This document shows, piece after piece, positions 6,293 through 13,993 of a stretch of DNA of 18,561 nucleotides. Source of the stretch: CAYUUP01 sp964447925 (GTDB lineage Bacteria > Bacillota > Clostridia > Oscillospirales > Oscillospiraceae); contig CAYUUP010000023.1 of the NCBI GenBank assembly GCA_964447925.1, positions 1 through 18,561 on the forward strand. Direction: 5' to 3'. Each line of letters starts with the position of its first letter. Within the stretch, counting starts at the first letter, position 1. The notes beneath the pieces were generated by a model that was not told the origin of the DNA, did no database searches, and was given only the letters and a program-made list of their open reading frames with translations. A program made the position numbers and the translations under genes.

Positions 6293-7330
6293 GCAAACTC
6301 AGCCATTCCGATTCTTACGCCGCTGCCGGGGTGGATGTCACCGCCGGATATGAGGCGGTGGACCGCATCAAGCCGCTGGTGGCCCGCACCAGCATCCCCG
6401 GCGTGCTGGGGGGGCTCGGTGGCTTTGGCGGTCTTTTTGCTCCTGACCTTACCGGCGTAAAAGAGCCGGTGCTGGTTTCTGGCACTGATGGAGTAGGGAC
6501 AAAGCTGAAGCTCGCGTTTCTGCTGGACAAGCACGACACTGTAGGCATTGACTGTGTTGCCATGTGCGTCAATGATATTGTCTGCGGCGGGGCTATGCCC
6601 CTTTTCTTCCTGGATTACATTGCCTGCGGAAAGAACAGCCCGGCCCGCATCGAGTCCATTGTCTCCGGTATTGCCGAGGGCTGCTGCCGGGCGGGCTGCG
6701 CTCTCATCGGTGGGGAAACCGCTGAAATGCCTGGCTTCTACCCGGAGGACGAGTATGATTTGGCGGGCTTCTCCGTGGGCCTGGCGGACAAGTCAAATAT
6801 TATTGACGGCAGTCACCTGAAGGAGGGGGATGCTCTCATCGGCCTGGCCTCCTCCGGTGTCCATTCCAACGGCTTTTCCCTGGTGAGAAAGGCGCTGAAT
6901 ATAGGTGAGACTTACACCCAGCAATATGACGAGCTGGGGGGGACGCTGGGGGAGACCCTGCTGACACCCACCCGCATCTATGTCTCCGCCGTGAAGTCCC
7001 TGCTGGGGGCGGGCATTGACGTGAGNNNNNNNNNNCCATATCACCGGCGGCGGCCTCTATGAAAATGTCCCCCGGATGATGGGGGAGGGGCTGACGGCGA
7101 AGATCAGCACCTCCGCTATCCCTGAACAGCCCATCTTTGACATTATCCGGCGGGCGGCGGATATCCCAATGCGGGATATGTACAATACCTTTAATATGGG
7201 CGTCGGTATGATCCTGGCTCTGCCGGCGGAGCAGGCAGACGCCGCCCTCCGGGTACTGGCCCAGGCCGGCGAGACTGCCTTCCCTGTGGGCGAGGTGGTT
7301 CCCGGCAACTGCGGAGTGGAACTGGTATGA
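6289..7330 (+). CDS. purM: AIR synthetase (PurM), interrupted by an assembly gap
   Basis: Phosphoribosylformylglycinamidine cyclo-ligase: ATP-dependent ring closure of FGAM to AIR. Before the gap 245 residues are readable, including VSGTDGVGTKLKLA, CVAMCVNDIVCGGAMPLFFLDY (shown in part), GGETAEMPGFY and SSGVHSNGFSLVR, all PurM landmarks. After the gap, HITGGGLYENVPRM begins at 7037 and runs to GNCGVELV, 97 residues. The reading frame differs by one across the 10 N, but this reflects the placeholder length: relatives have four residues (R/K-G-M-A) between V and H, which needs 9 missing bases. The intact protein would then be about 346 residues, the normal length. AAGGAGG precedes the ATG; ATGA overlaps join it to purF before and purN after. 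Confidence 0.93.
7026..7035. other. Assembly gap of 10 N inside purM
   Basis: Ten undetermined bases sit just before the conserved HITGGG motif. The flanking bases (AG before, C after) fit codons for R/K-G-M-A if exactly nine bases are missing, so ten N is a placeholder that creates an artificial frameshift. Confidence 0.95.
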
Positions 7331-7956
7331 AGCGGATTGCCGTATTAGTTTCTGGTGGAGGCACCAATTTGCAGGCTATTATAGATGCCCAGGCCAGGGG
7401 AGAGATCCAGAACGGTAAAATCACCGCCGTCATCTCATCTTCGGCAACCGCCTATGCGCTGGAACGGGCAAAGCAGGCCGGAATTCCTGGCTATGTGATC
7501 AGCCGAAGGGATTTTGCCGATTCCCGTGCCATGACGGTGGCCCTTACAGAGAAGCTGAGATCACTGGACATTGACCTGGTGGTGCTGGCGGGTTTCCTCT
7601 ACATTCTCACGGAGGAGATCGTAGAGGCATACCCGAACGCTATTCTAAACGTTCATCCCGCCCTGATTCCCGCTTTCTCCGGCGAGGGCTGCTACGGCCT
7701 CCATGTCCACGAGAAAGCGCTGGATTATGGCGTCAAGGTGACGGGAGCTACTGTCCACTTTGTCAGCCCAGAGTGTGACGGCGGGCCTATCGTCCTGCAA
7801 AGGGCGGTGGCGGTGGAGGAGGGGGACACGCCCGAAATCCTCCAGCGCCGGGTGATGGAGCAGGCGGAGTGGGTCATTTTGCCCCGGGCTGTCTCCCTGT
7901 TCTGCCAGGGACGGCTGCAGGTGGAGGGCCGAACCGTCCATATTTTGCCGGAGTAA
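7327..7956 (+). CDS. purN: GAR formyltransferase (PurN), folate-dependent
   Basis: Transfers the formyl group of 10-formyltetrahydrofolate to glycinamide ribonucleotide. The 209 residues are normal length. VLVSGGGTNLQAII (6-19) is the phosphate-binding start. The catalytic triad is visible as Asn108 and His110 in NVHPALIP and Asp151 in PECDGGPIV. The start ATG overlaps the purM stop as ATGA, so the two are translationally coupled. A 77-base spacer with a hairpin separates it from the next gene. Within this operon it is one of two folate-using steps, the other being the AICAR formyltransferase at 8756. Confidence 0.96.
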   Translation: MKRIAVLVSGGGTNLQAIIDAQARGEIQNGKITAVISSSATAYALERAKQAGIPGYVISRRDFADSRAMTVALTEKLRSLDIDLVVLAGFLYILTEEIVEAYPNAILNVHPALIPAFSGEGCYGLHVHEKALDYGVKVTGATVHFVSPECDGGPIVLQRAVAVEEGDTPEILQRRVMEQAEWVILPRAVSLFCQGRLQVEGRTVHILPE

Positions 7957-7981
7957 TTGCTGCTGCGGTTATCTTGTGCAG

Positions 7982-8002
7982 GGGAGAGCAGGATTCTCTC
8001 CC
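7982..8002 (+). other. Intergenic hairpin between purN and the cyclohydrolase gene
   Basis: GGGAGAG (7982-7988) pairs perfectly with CTCTCCC (7996-8002) around a seven-base loop. The sequence after it is AT-rich but has no T-run, so it may slow or process the message rather than end it. Confidence 0.45.
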
Positions 8003-8033
8003 ACAGCTATCATAATTATTAGGAGGAATTCTT

Positions 8034-8750
8034 ATGACCCCCCAGACCATTCCGGGGCATCTGTCCCCCAACCCCTATCCTGGCCGGGGCATCCTGCTGG
8101 GCCGATCCCCTGACGGGGCGCGGGCGGTGCTTGTCTATTTTATTATGGGCCGCAGTGAGAACAGCCGGAACCGGATTTTTTCCAAAACGGAGGACGGCAT
8201 CCGAACCGAGGCCTGTGACCCGGCCAAACTCACCGACCCATCGCTGATTATCTATCACCCTGTCCGTCTCTATGAAGGCAAAACCATCGTGACCAACGGT
8301 GACCAGACAGACACCATCTGGCAGGGCTTCCAACAGGGGCAGTGCTACCGCCATGCTCTGATGACCCGGGAATTTGAGCCGGACGCTCCCAACTACACCC
8401 CCCGTATCTCCGGCGTCCTGCTGCCGGATGGATCCTATAAGCTCTCCATTCTCAAGAGTCTGGAGGGCAACCCATCTTGCTGTTGCCGGTATTTCTATGA
8501 ATACGATGCTCCCGTTGCCGGGACGGGCCATCTCATCCACACCTATCAGAGGGATGGGAGCCCTCTGCCTTCCTTCCAAGGAGAGCCGGTGCTGGTAGAG
8601 GTTCCCGCAGGAGATGCCAGGACACTGGCCGAGCTGGTCTGGAACAGCCTGGACGCCGGCAACCGGGTGTCTCTCTATGCCCGCTCCGTCCGAGTAGCGG
8701 ATGGTAGCTTTGAGGACATTATCATCAATCAATATGAGAAAAAGGAGTGA
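8034..8750 (+). CDS. purO: PurO-like IMP cyclohydrolase
   Basis: Likely closes FAICAR to IMP, the last step of the pathway. The 238-residue sequence, with PNPYPGRGILLG near the start, YFIMGRSENSRNR (about 35-47), DPSLIIYHP and a C-terminal SLYARSV, resembles the PurO-like IMP cyclohydrolase family (PF07826), first known from archaea and unrelated to the MGS-like cyclohydrolase domain of bacterial PurH. Context is strong: the next gene is an AICAR formyltransferase that lacks a cyclohydrolase domain. AGGAGG (8021-8026) lies seven bases before the ATG. The stop codon lies inside the next gene's ribosome-site region, so the pair is tightly coupled. The symbol follows the archaeal name. Confidence 0.87.
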   Translation: MTPQTIPGHLSPNPYPGRGILLGRSPDGARAVLVYFIMGRSENSRNRIFSKTEDGIRTEACDPAKLTDPSLIIYHPVRLYEGKTIVTNGDQTDTIWQGFQQGQCYRHALMTREFEPDAPNYTPRISGVLLPDGSYKLSILKSLEGNPSCCCRYFYEYDAPVAGTGHLIHTYQRDGSPLPSFQGEPVLVEVPAGDARTLAELVWNSLDAGNRVSLYARSVRVADGSFEDIIINQYEKKE

Positions 8751-8755
8751 GCGGC

Positions 8756-9931
8756 ATGACCGAGTTTGAGCTGAAATACGGCTGTAACCCCAACCAAAAG
8801 CCATCCCGCATCTTTATGGACGCGGGCGAGTTGCCCCTGGCCGTCCTGAACGGCAGGCCGGGGTATATCAACTTTATGGACGCCCTGAACAGCTGGCAGT
8901 TGGTGCGTGAATTGAAGGAGGCCACCGGCCTGCCTGCCGCCGCATCCTTCAAGCATGTCTCTCCCGCCGGGGCCGCTGTGGGATTGCCCCTCACCGATAC
9001 CGACCGGGCCATCTATTTTGTGGCGGAGGACGCAGAGATCACACCCCTGGCCGCAGCCTATATCCGGGCCAGAGGGGCTGACCGACTCTGCTCCTATGGG
9101 GACTGGGCCGCGCTTTCTGATGTCTGCGATGCCGCCACCGCCGCCTATTTGAAGGGTGAGGTGTCCGATGGTGTCATCGCTCCCGGCTACACCGATGAGG
9201 CGCTGGAGATCCTGAAGGGAAAGAAGAAGGGCAATTACAACATTGTGACCATTGATCCGGACTACACACCGGCCCCTGTTGAGCGGCGGCACATCTTCGG
9301 CATCACCTTCGAGCAGGGTCACAACTTCTTCCCTGTGAACCGGGAACTGCTGGAGAATATCGTCACCGAGAACCGGGATCTGCCCGAGACTGCCAAGACC
9401 GATCTGATTGTTGCGCTGCTGACGCTGAAATACACTCAGTCCAATTCCGTATGTTATGTGAAAAACGGACAAACCATCGGCGTGGGGGCGGGTCAACAGT
9501 CCCGCATCCACTGCACCCGGCTGGCGGGCAGCAAGGCGGACAACTGGTGGCTCCGGCAGCACCCCAAGACCCTAACCCTGCCCTTCAAGCCCGGCATTCG
9601 CCGCCCTGACCGGGACAATGCTATTGATGTCTATCTCTCTGACGAGTATGAGGACGTGCTGGCCGAGGGCATCTGGCAGAACACCTTCACTGAGAAGCCC
9701 CCTGTATTGACAACTGAGGAGAAGAAGGAGTGGATTTCCCGGCTGGACGGCGTCTCTGTTGGCTCTGACGCCTTCTTCCCCTTTGGGGACAATGTGGAGC
9801 GGGCGCGGAAGAGCGGCGTGCGGTATATCGCTCAGCCCGGCGGCTCCATCCGGGATGACAATGTCATTGAGACGTGCAATCGCTTCGGCATTGTTATGGC
9901 TTTCACCGGGATGCGGCTGTTCCATCACTGA
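8756..9931 (+). CDS. purH: AICAR formyltransferase, stand-alone domain of PurH
   Basis: Formylates AICAR with 10-formyltetrahydrofolate to FAICAR. The 391 residues correspond to only the C-terminal transformylase domain of the usual bifunctional PurH of about 510 residues; the N-terminal cyclohydrolase domain is missing from the start. Key motifs are SFKHVSPAGAA (64-74) with the catalytic Lys66-His67 pair, KYTQSNSVCYVKNGQTIG, and the signature QQSRIHCTRLAGSKADNWW (shown in part). AGGAG (8743-8747) is eight bases before the ATG at 8756; a GTG at 8747 would add three residues but overlaps the ribosome site. It works as a pair with the PurO-like protein encoded just upstream. Confidence 0.94.
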   Translation: MTEFELKYGCNPNQKPSRIFMDAGELPLAVLNGRPGYINFMDALNSWQLVRELKEATGLPAAASFKHVSPAGAAVGLPLTDTDRAIYFVAEDAEITPLAAAYIRARGADRLCSYGDWAALSDVCDAATAAYLKGEVSDGVIAPGYTDEALEILKGKKKGNYNIVTIDPDYTPAPVERRHIFGITFEQGHNFFPVNRELLENIVTENRDLPETAKTDLIVALLTLKYTQSNSVCYVKNGQTIGVGAGQQSRIHCTRLAGSKADNWWLRQHPKTLTLPFKPGIRRPDRDNAIDVYLSDEYEDVLAEGIWQNTFTEKPPVLTTEEKKEWISRLDGVSVGSDAFFPFGDNVERARKSGVRYIAQPGGSIRDDNVIETCNRFGIVMAFTGMRLFHH

Positions 9932-9980
9932 CACTTTCCAGGGGCGGTTGCTGCGCATACTGCCCTGCAGGAAAAGAATT

Positions 9981-10058
9981 ATGAGGACTATAGGCCGTGT
10001 GCTGGTGGGCAAAATCAGCGTCACGTCTGAAGGAACGAGACAGGAGGTTGTCAAATGA
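9981..10058 (+). CDS. Possible 25-residue small ORF coupled to purD
   Basis: In the 123-base spacer before purD, an ATG with AGGA eight bases upstream opens a 25-residue frame (MRTIGRVLVGKISV, ending in RQEVVK). Its stop overlaps the purD start as ATGA, and it spans the purD ribosome site. The overlap is the pattern of translational coupling, but the ORF is short, has no known family and could be chance. Confidence 0.25.
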   Translation: MRTIGRVLVGKISVTSEGTRQEVVK

Positions 10059-11320
10059 AGGTACTGGTTGTGGGCGGCGGCGGCCGGGAACATGCCATCT
10101 GCTGGAAGCTGGCCCAGAGTCCTAGAGTAACGGAGCTATACTGTGCGCCGGGCAACGGCGGCATCTCCCAGGTGGCGTCCTGTGTCCCCATTGCCGCTAC
10201 GGATGTGGAGGGCGTGGTGCAGTGGGCTACGGAAAACCATGTAGATTTTGTCATGGTGGCTCCGGACGATCCTCTTGCTCTGGGCATGGTGGACGCCCTG
10301 GAGGCGGTGGGCATCCGGGCTTTTGGCCCCCGGAAGAATGCCGCCATTCTAGAGGCCAGTAAGGCATTCTCCAAGGAGCTGATGGCGAAATACGGTATTC
10401 CCACCGCCGCATATCAGACATTCACCGATGAGGAATCGGCGCTGGCCTATATTGAGGCTCATGGGGCGCCCATTGTGGTGAAGGCTGACGGCCTGGCACT
10501 GGGCAAGGGCGTCACTGTGGCGGCCACAGTGGAGGAGGCCAAGCGAGCCGTCCGTGAGATGATGGAGGATAAAAAGTTTGGGAAGTCCGGCTCCACTGTG
10601 GTTATTGAGGAGTGCATGACCGGGCCGGAGGTCACGGTGCTGGCCTTTGCCGACGGAGAACACATCGTCCCCATGGTTTCCTCCCAGGATCATAAGAGGG
10701 CCTATGACGGCAACGAAGGTCCCAACACCGGTGGTATGGGGGCCTTTGCCCCCTCTCCTAACTACACGCCGGAGATTGCGGAGTCTTGCATGGAGAGGAT
10801 TTTCCTGCCCACCATCCGGGCTATGCAGGCGGAGGGACGGCCCTTCAAGGGTGTCCTCTATTTCGGCCTGATGCTGACGGAGAGCGGGCCCAGGGTGGTG
10901 GAGTATAACGCCCGCTTTGGCGACCCGGAGACTCAGCCCGTCCTCAGCCTGCTGGATACCGACCTGCTGGATATCCTTGAGGCCTGTGTGGACGGTACGC
11001 TGGACAAGCTGGAGATCCGCTGGAGAAAGGGGGCCGCCTGCTGTCTGGTGCTGGCCTCCGGAGGCTATCCCCTCTCCTATCAGAAGGGCTACCCCATCTC
11101 CGGACTGGAGCAGGCGGCAAAAACCGCCCAAGTGTTCCACGCCGGTACCCGGCTGGGAGAGGATGGCGTCTATTACACCAACGGCGGCCGAGTGCTGGGC
11201 GTCACAGCCAGAGGAGAGACTCTCCGACAGGCGGTAGCAAACGCCTATGACGCCGCGAAGCATATCTCCTTTGAAAATATGCGCTTCCGCACCGACATCG
11301 GCAGGGTATGGGTAGACTGA
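10055..11320 (+). CDS. purD: GAR synthetase (PurD)
   Basis: Phosphoribosylamine--glycine ligase, the second step of purine synthesis. The ATP-grasp protein of 421 residues is normal length. It opens with the family's VLVVGGGGREHAICWKL (3-19) and PGNGGI. The central part has VKADGLALGKGV. NTGGMGAFAP begins at about residue 224, and the metal-site motif EYNARFGDPETQPVL marks the ATP-grasp core; a short C-terminal domain follows. CAGGAGG (10041-10047) is seven bases before the ATG. It is the last gene of the operon, with a strong terminator directly after it, so purL, purB and the other missing steps must be encoded elsewhere. Confidence 0.97.
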   Translation: MKVLVVGGGGREHAICWKLAQSPRVTELYCAPGNGGISQVASCVPIAATDVEGVVQWATENHVDFVMVAPDDPLALGMVDALEAVGIRAFGPRKNAAILEASKAFSKELMAKYGIPTAAYQTFTDEESALAYIEAHGAPIVVKADGLALGKGVTVAATVEEAKRAVREMMEDKKFGKSGSTVVIEECMTGPEVTVLAFADGEHIVPMVSSQDHKRAYDGNEGPNTGGMGAFAPSPNYTPEIAESCMERIFLPTIRAMQAEGRPFKGVLYFGLMLTESGPRVVEYNARFGDPETQPVLSLLDTDLLDILEACVDGTLDKLEIRWRKGAACCLVLASGGYPLSYQKGYPISGLEQAAKTAQVFHAGTRLGEDGVYYTNGGRVLGVTARGETLRQAVANAYDAAKHISFENMRFRTDIGRVWVD

Positions 11321-11330
11321 TAGCCGACAG

Positions 11331-11376
11331 AAGGGCTGTGTCAGGGGCTGTAGGCCTTTGACACGGCCCTTTTCCG
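11331..11376 (+). terminator. Rho-independent terminator of the purine operon
   Basis: AAGGGCTGTGTCA (11331-11343) pairs with TGACACGGCCCTT (11359-11371) over 13 bases with a single G-U pair, followed by TTTTCCGTTT. It lies 11 bases after the purD stop and closes the operon. Confidence 0.88.
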
Positions 11377-11416
11377 TTTGTCCACAAAAGTTTACAGACT
11401 ATTCAGAAGGACATCG

Positions 11417-11445
11417 TTGTTTTATAAGGGGAATTGTGGTAAACT
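11417..11445 (+). promoter_or_regulatory. Probable promoter of the P-ATPase/DUF1538/PII unit
   Basis: TTGTTT (11417-11422), 17 bases, then TAAACT (11440-11445). The start of transcription would fall near 11452, which puts the ATG at 11448 out of reach and supports translation from 11478. The -10 is identical to that proposed for the nitrilase-family gene. Confidence 0.5.
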
Positions 11446-11477
11446 GAATGAAAGAATCACAGGAGAAGGTGAAGGTT

Positions 11478-13934
11478 ATGCCGTCCCAAAAGCAGGACAG
11501 GGGAAAAATGTCCGAAGATCCGGAGGTCACCCGCCGTCCGCTCCCTCCGGTAATAGAGGCCGATCCCCAGTATGGCCTGTCTGCCTTGGAGGTGCAGGAG
11601 CGGCAGGAGGCCGGCTGCCGGAATACGGCGGTGGAGTCCGGCTCCAAGACTATGGGTCAGATCATCCGCTCCAATGTGCTGACCTACTTCAACCTGATTT
11701 TCTTCCTGCTGGCTGCCGCCATTATTGTGGTAGGTGCCTGGCTGGATTTGAGCTTCATGGCGGTGGTGGTGGCCAATATCGGTATCGGCATCGTCCAGGA
11801 GTGGCGCAGCAAACGGAAACTGGACAAGCTGAATCTGCTGGCCAATCCTAAGGGAACGGTAGTGCGGGAGGGACAGCTGGAAACCATCTCCGTCTATGAC
11901 GCCGTTCGGGATGACATTGCTGTCTTCTCTGCCGGCGATCAGATCTATGCAGATGCTGTAGTGGTGGAGGGGGAGTGCCTGGCCAATGAGTCTCTGCTCA
12001 CCGGCGAGGCGGACGAGCTGCAAAAGAAACCGGGGGACAGCCTGCTGTCCGGCTCCTATGTGGTGTCCGGCCTGTGCCGGGCCAGACTCACCGCCGTGGG
12101 CAGCAGTTCCTATATGTCCCGGCTGACCCTGGCCGCCCGGCAGCAAAAGCAGCCGCCCCAGTCTGAGATGATGCGTGCGCTCTCCCGCCTGGTGATGGTT
12201 ATCGGCATCATCATCATCCCTTTGGGTGTACTCATGGCGGTCAAGGAGATCGGTTGGCTGGGCAACAGCGTCCGGGACGGGGTGGTGTCCACCGTAGCCT
12301 CCCTGGTGGGCATGATCCCAGAAGGGCTCTACCTACTGACATCCATGGCGCTGATGGCCGGTGTCCTGCGCCTTGCCCAGCGAAAGACACTGGTGCATGA
12401 AATGGGCTGTATTGAGACGCTGGCCCGGGTGGACACTCTCTGCGTGGATAAGACGGGAACGATCACAGAGCCGAAGATGATTGTCAAGGATCTGGTGGTG
12501 CTGGACGAGGAAGTCGCCAACGAGGAGGAACTTCGGGGCATCATGGCGGACTATGTCTATGCCATGCAGAACGACAACGAAACAATGGCGGCTTTGAAGA
12601 AGTATTTCACTGGCCGGGTGACTCGGGAGGCGGTGCGGGCGCTGCCCTTTACCTCCACCCGGAAGTACGGCGGGGTGGCTTTCCGCCGGGGGGGAACCTA
12701 TCTGCTGGGGGCACCGGAGAATGTGCTGGGACGCTCCTATGAGAGGTATCAGGATAAAATCGAAGAGTACGCCCGGCTGGGCTGCCGGGTGCTGTTGCTG
12801 GCGGGCTATGAGGGGGAGCTGGACGAGGGGCCTACAGAGGGCGTTATTACCCCCTTGGGTCTGGTGCTGCTGACCAATAAGCTGCGGCCCGAGGCGCCTA
12901 AGACCTTCCGCTATTTCCGAAAGCAGGGAGTAGCTGTCAAGGTCATTTCCGGGGACAACCCGGTGTCCGTCTCCGAGGTGGCGTTACGGGCGGAGATCCA
13001 GGGGGCGGAACGCTATGTGGACGCCCGTACTCTGGAGACGGACGAGGACATTGCCTGGGCAGCGGAGGAATTTAACGTCTTTGGCCGGGTGACACCAGAG
13101 CAGAAGCGAAAGCTCATCCGGGCGATGAAGGGTGCGGGCCACACCGTGGCCATGACCGGTGATGGCGTCAATGATGTGCTGGCCCTGAAGGAGGCGGACT
13201 GCTCTGTAGCTATGGCCTCCGGCAGCCAGGTTGCCTGCCAGGTCAGCCACATCGTCCTGTTGGAGTCGGACTTCTCCGCCATGCCGGCAGTGGTGGCCGA
13301 GGGCCGGCGAGTTATCAATAACATCGAGCGGTCGGCGGCCCTCTATCTGGTGAAGAATATCTTCTCCCTGTGTCTGGCTATCATCTCCCTGATTTTCACC
13401 TTCACCTATCCATTCTCGGCGGCCCAGATGTCGCTGATTACCGCCGTCACCATCGGTCTGCCCTCCTTCGTTATGGCGCTGGAGCCAAACAGCAGCCTGA
13501 TCAGCGGCCATTTTCTCTCCAACGTAATCTACCGGGCACTGCCCTCGGCCATCAGCGACCTGGTGCTGAGCATCGGCATCGTGCTGTTCTATCTGGTGTT
13601 TGGATTGACAGAGGATGAGCTTGGAGCCATCTGCACCATCGTGGTGGGGGTGGTGGGCCTTCTGATGGTACACCGCACCTGTAAGCCCTATAATCTCCTG
13701 CGGGCAGGGCTGATGGCCGTCTGCGTCATTGCCTTTTTGATCTGCATCACCCTGCTGCGGCCCCTCTTTGATCTGAGCCTAAATCTTTCCATGGGTGGCT
13801 GGCTGGTGCTGTCTGTCTTTGTCCTGCTGGCCTTTGAGATATCCCTCTCTGCCAATGTCATGGTGGAGGGCATCAACTGGGTGGTGCAGCGCATTCGGGG
13901 ACAAATCAAACGGATCATGGGGCAGCAGGGCTGA
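11478..13934 (+). CDS. Cation-transporting P-type ATPase, CtpE-like
   Basis: Integral membrane ion pump of 818 residues driven by ATP. From the chosen start: two membrane segments at about 68-105, actuator loop with LLTGEAD (173-179; TGEA instead of TGES), M4 motif GMIPEGLYLLTS (278-289), phosphorylation site DKTGT (Asp324), hinge GDGVND (561-566), then six C-terminal membrane segments. The PEGL motif and layout place it near the P2/CtpE group ('cation-transporting ATPase E'); mycobacterial CtpE is linked to calcium. Ion specificity here is not proved. An ATG at 11448 is in frame, but an AAGG/AGGAG region precedes 11478 and the promoter favours it. A DUF1538 gene follows 59 bases downstream, then a PII-like gene. 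Confidence 0.88.
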   Translation: MPSQKQDRGKMSEDPEVTRRPLPPVIEADPQYGLSALEVQERQEAGCRNTAVESGSKTMGQIIRSNVLTYFNLIFFLLAAAIIVVGAWLDLSFMAVVVANIGIGIVQEWRSKRKLDKLNLLANPKGTVVREGQLETISVYDAVRDDIAVFSAGDQIYADAVVVEGECLANESLLTGEADELQKKPGDSLLSGSYVVSGLCRARLTAVGSSSYMSRLTLAARQQKQPPQSEMMRALSRLVMVIGIIIIPLGVLMAVKEIGWLGNSVRDGVVSTVASLVGMIPEGLYLLTSMALMAGVLRLAQRKTLVHEMGCIETLARVDTLCVDKTGTITEPKMIVKDLVVLDEEVANEEELRGIMADYVYAMQNDNETMAALKKYFTGRVTREAVRALPFTSTRKYGGVAFRRGGTYLLGAPENVLGRSYERYQDKIEEYARLGCRVLLLAGYEGELDEGPTEGVITPLGLVLLTNKLRPEAPKTFRYFRKQGVAVKVISGDNPVSVSEVALRAEIQGAERYVDARTLETDEDIAWAAEEFNVFGRVTPEQKRKLIRAMKGAGHTVAMTGDGVNDVLALKEADCSVAMASGSQVACQVSHIVLLESDFSAMPAVVAEGRRVINNIERSAALYLVKNIFSLCLAIISLIFTFTYPFSAAQMSLITAVTIGLPSFVMALEPNSSLISGHFLSNVIYRALPSAISDLVLSIGIVLFYLVFGLTEDELGAICTIVVGVVGLLMVHRTCKPYNLLRAGLMAVCVIAFLICITLLRPLFDLSLNLSMGGWLVLSVFVLLAFEISLSANVMVEGINWVVQRIRGQIKRIMGQQG

Positions 13935-13937
13935 AGG

Positions 13938-13958
13938 ATAGCATAAAAAGTGTGCTAT
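13938..13958 (+). other. Hairpin between the P-ATPase and DUF1538 genes
   Basis: ATAGCATA (13938-13945) pairs with TGTGCTAT (13951-13958) with one G-U pair and loop AAAAG. It begins four bases after the ATPase stop. It is AT-rich and has no run of T directly after it, so read-through into the DUF1538 gene is likely. Confidence 0.35.
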
Positions 13959-13993
13959 ATTGTTAGAAAATATTTTGTTGGGGAGATGCGCTT

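Noticed and set aside
6289..7330. purM as a frameshifted pseudogene
   Set aside because: The shift coincides exactly with the N gap, and a nine-base fill restores the conserved motif and normal length.
11448..11477. ATG at 11448 as the start of the P-type ATPase
   Set aside because: It would lie at or before the predicted start of transcription and has no ribosome site at the right distance; 11478 has one.
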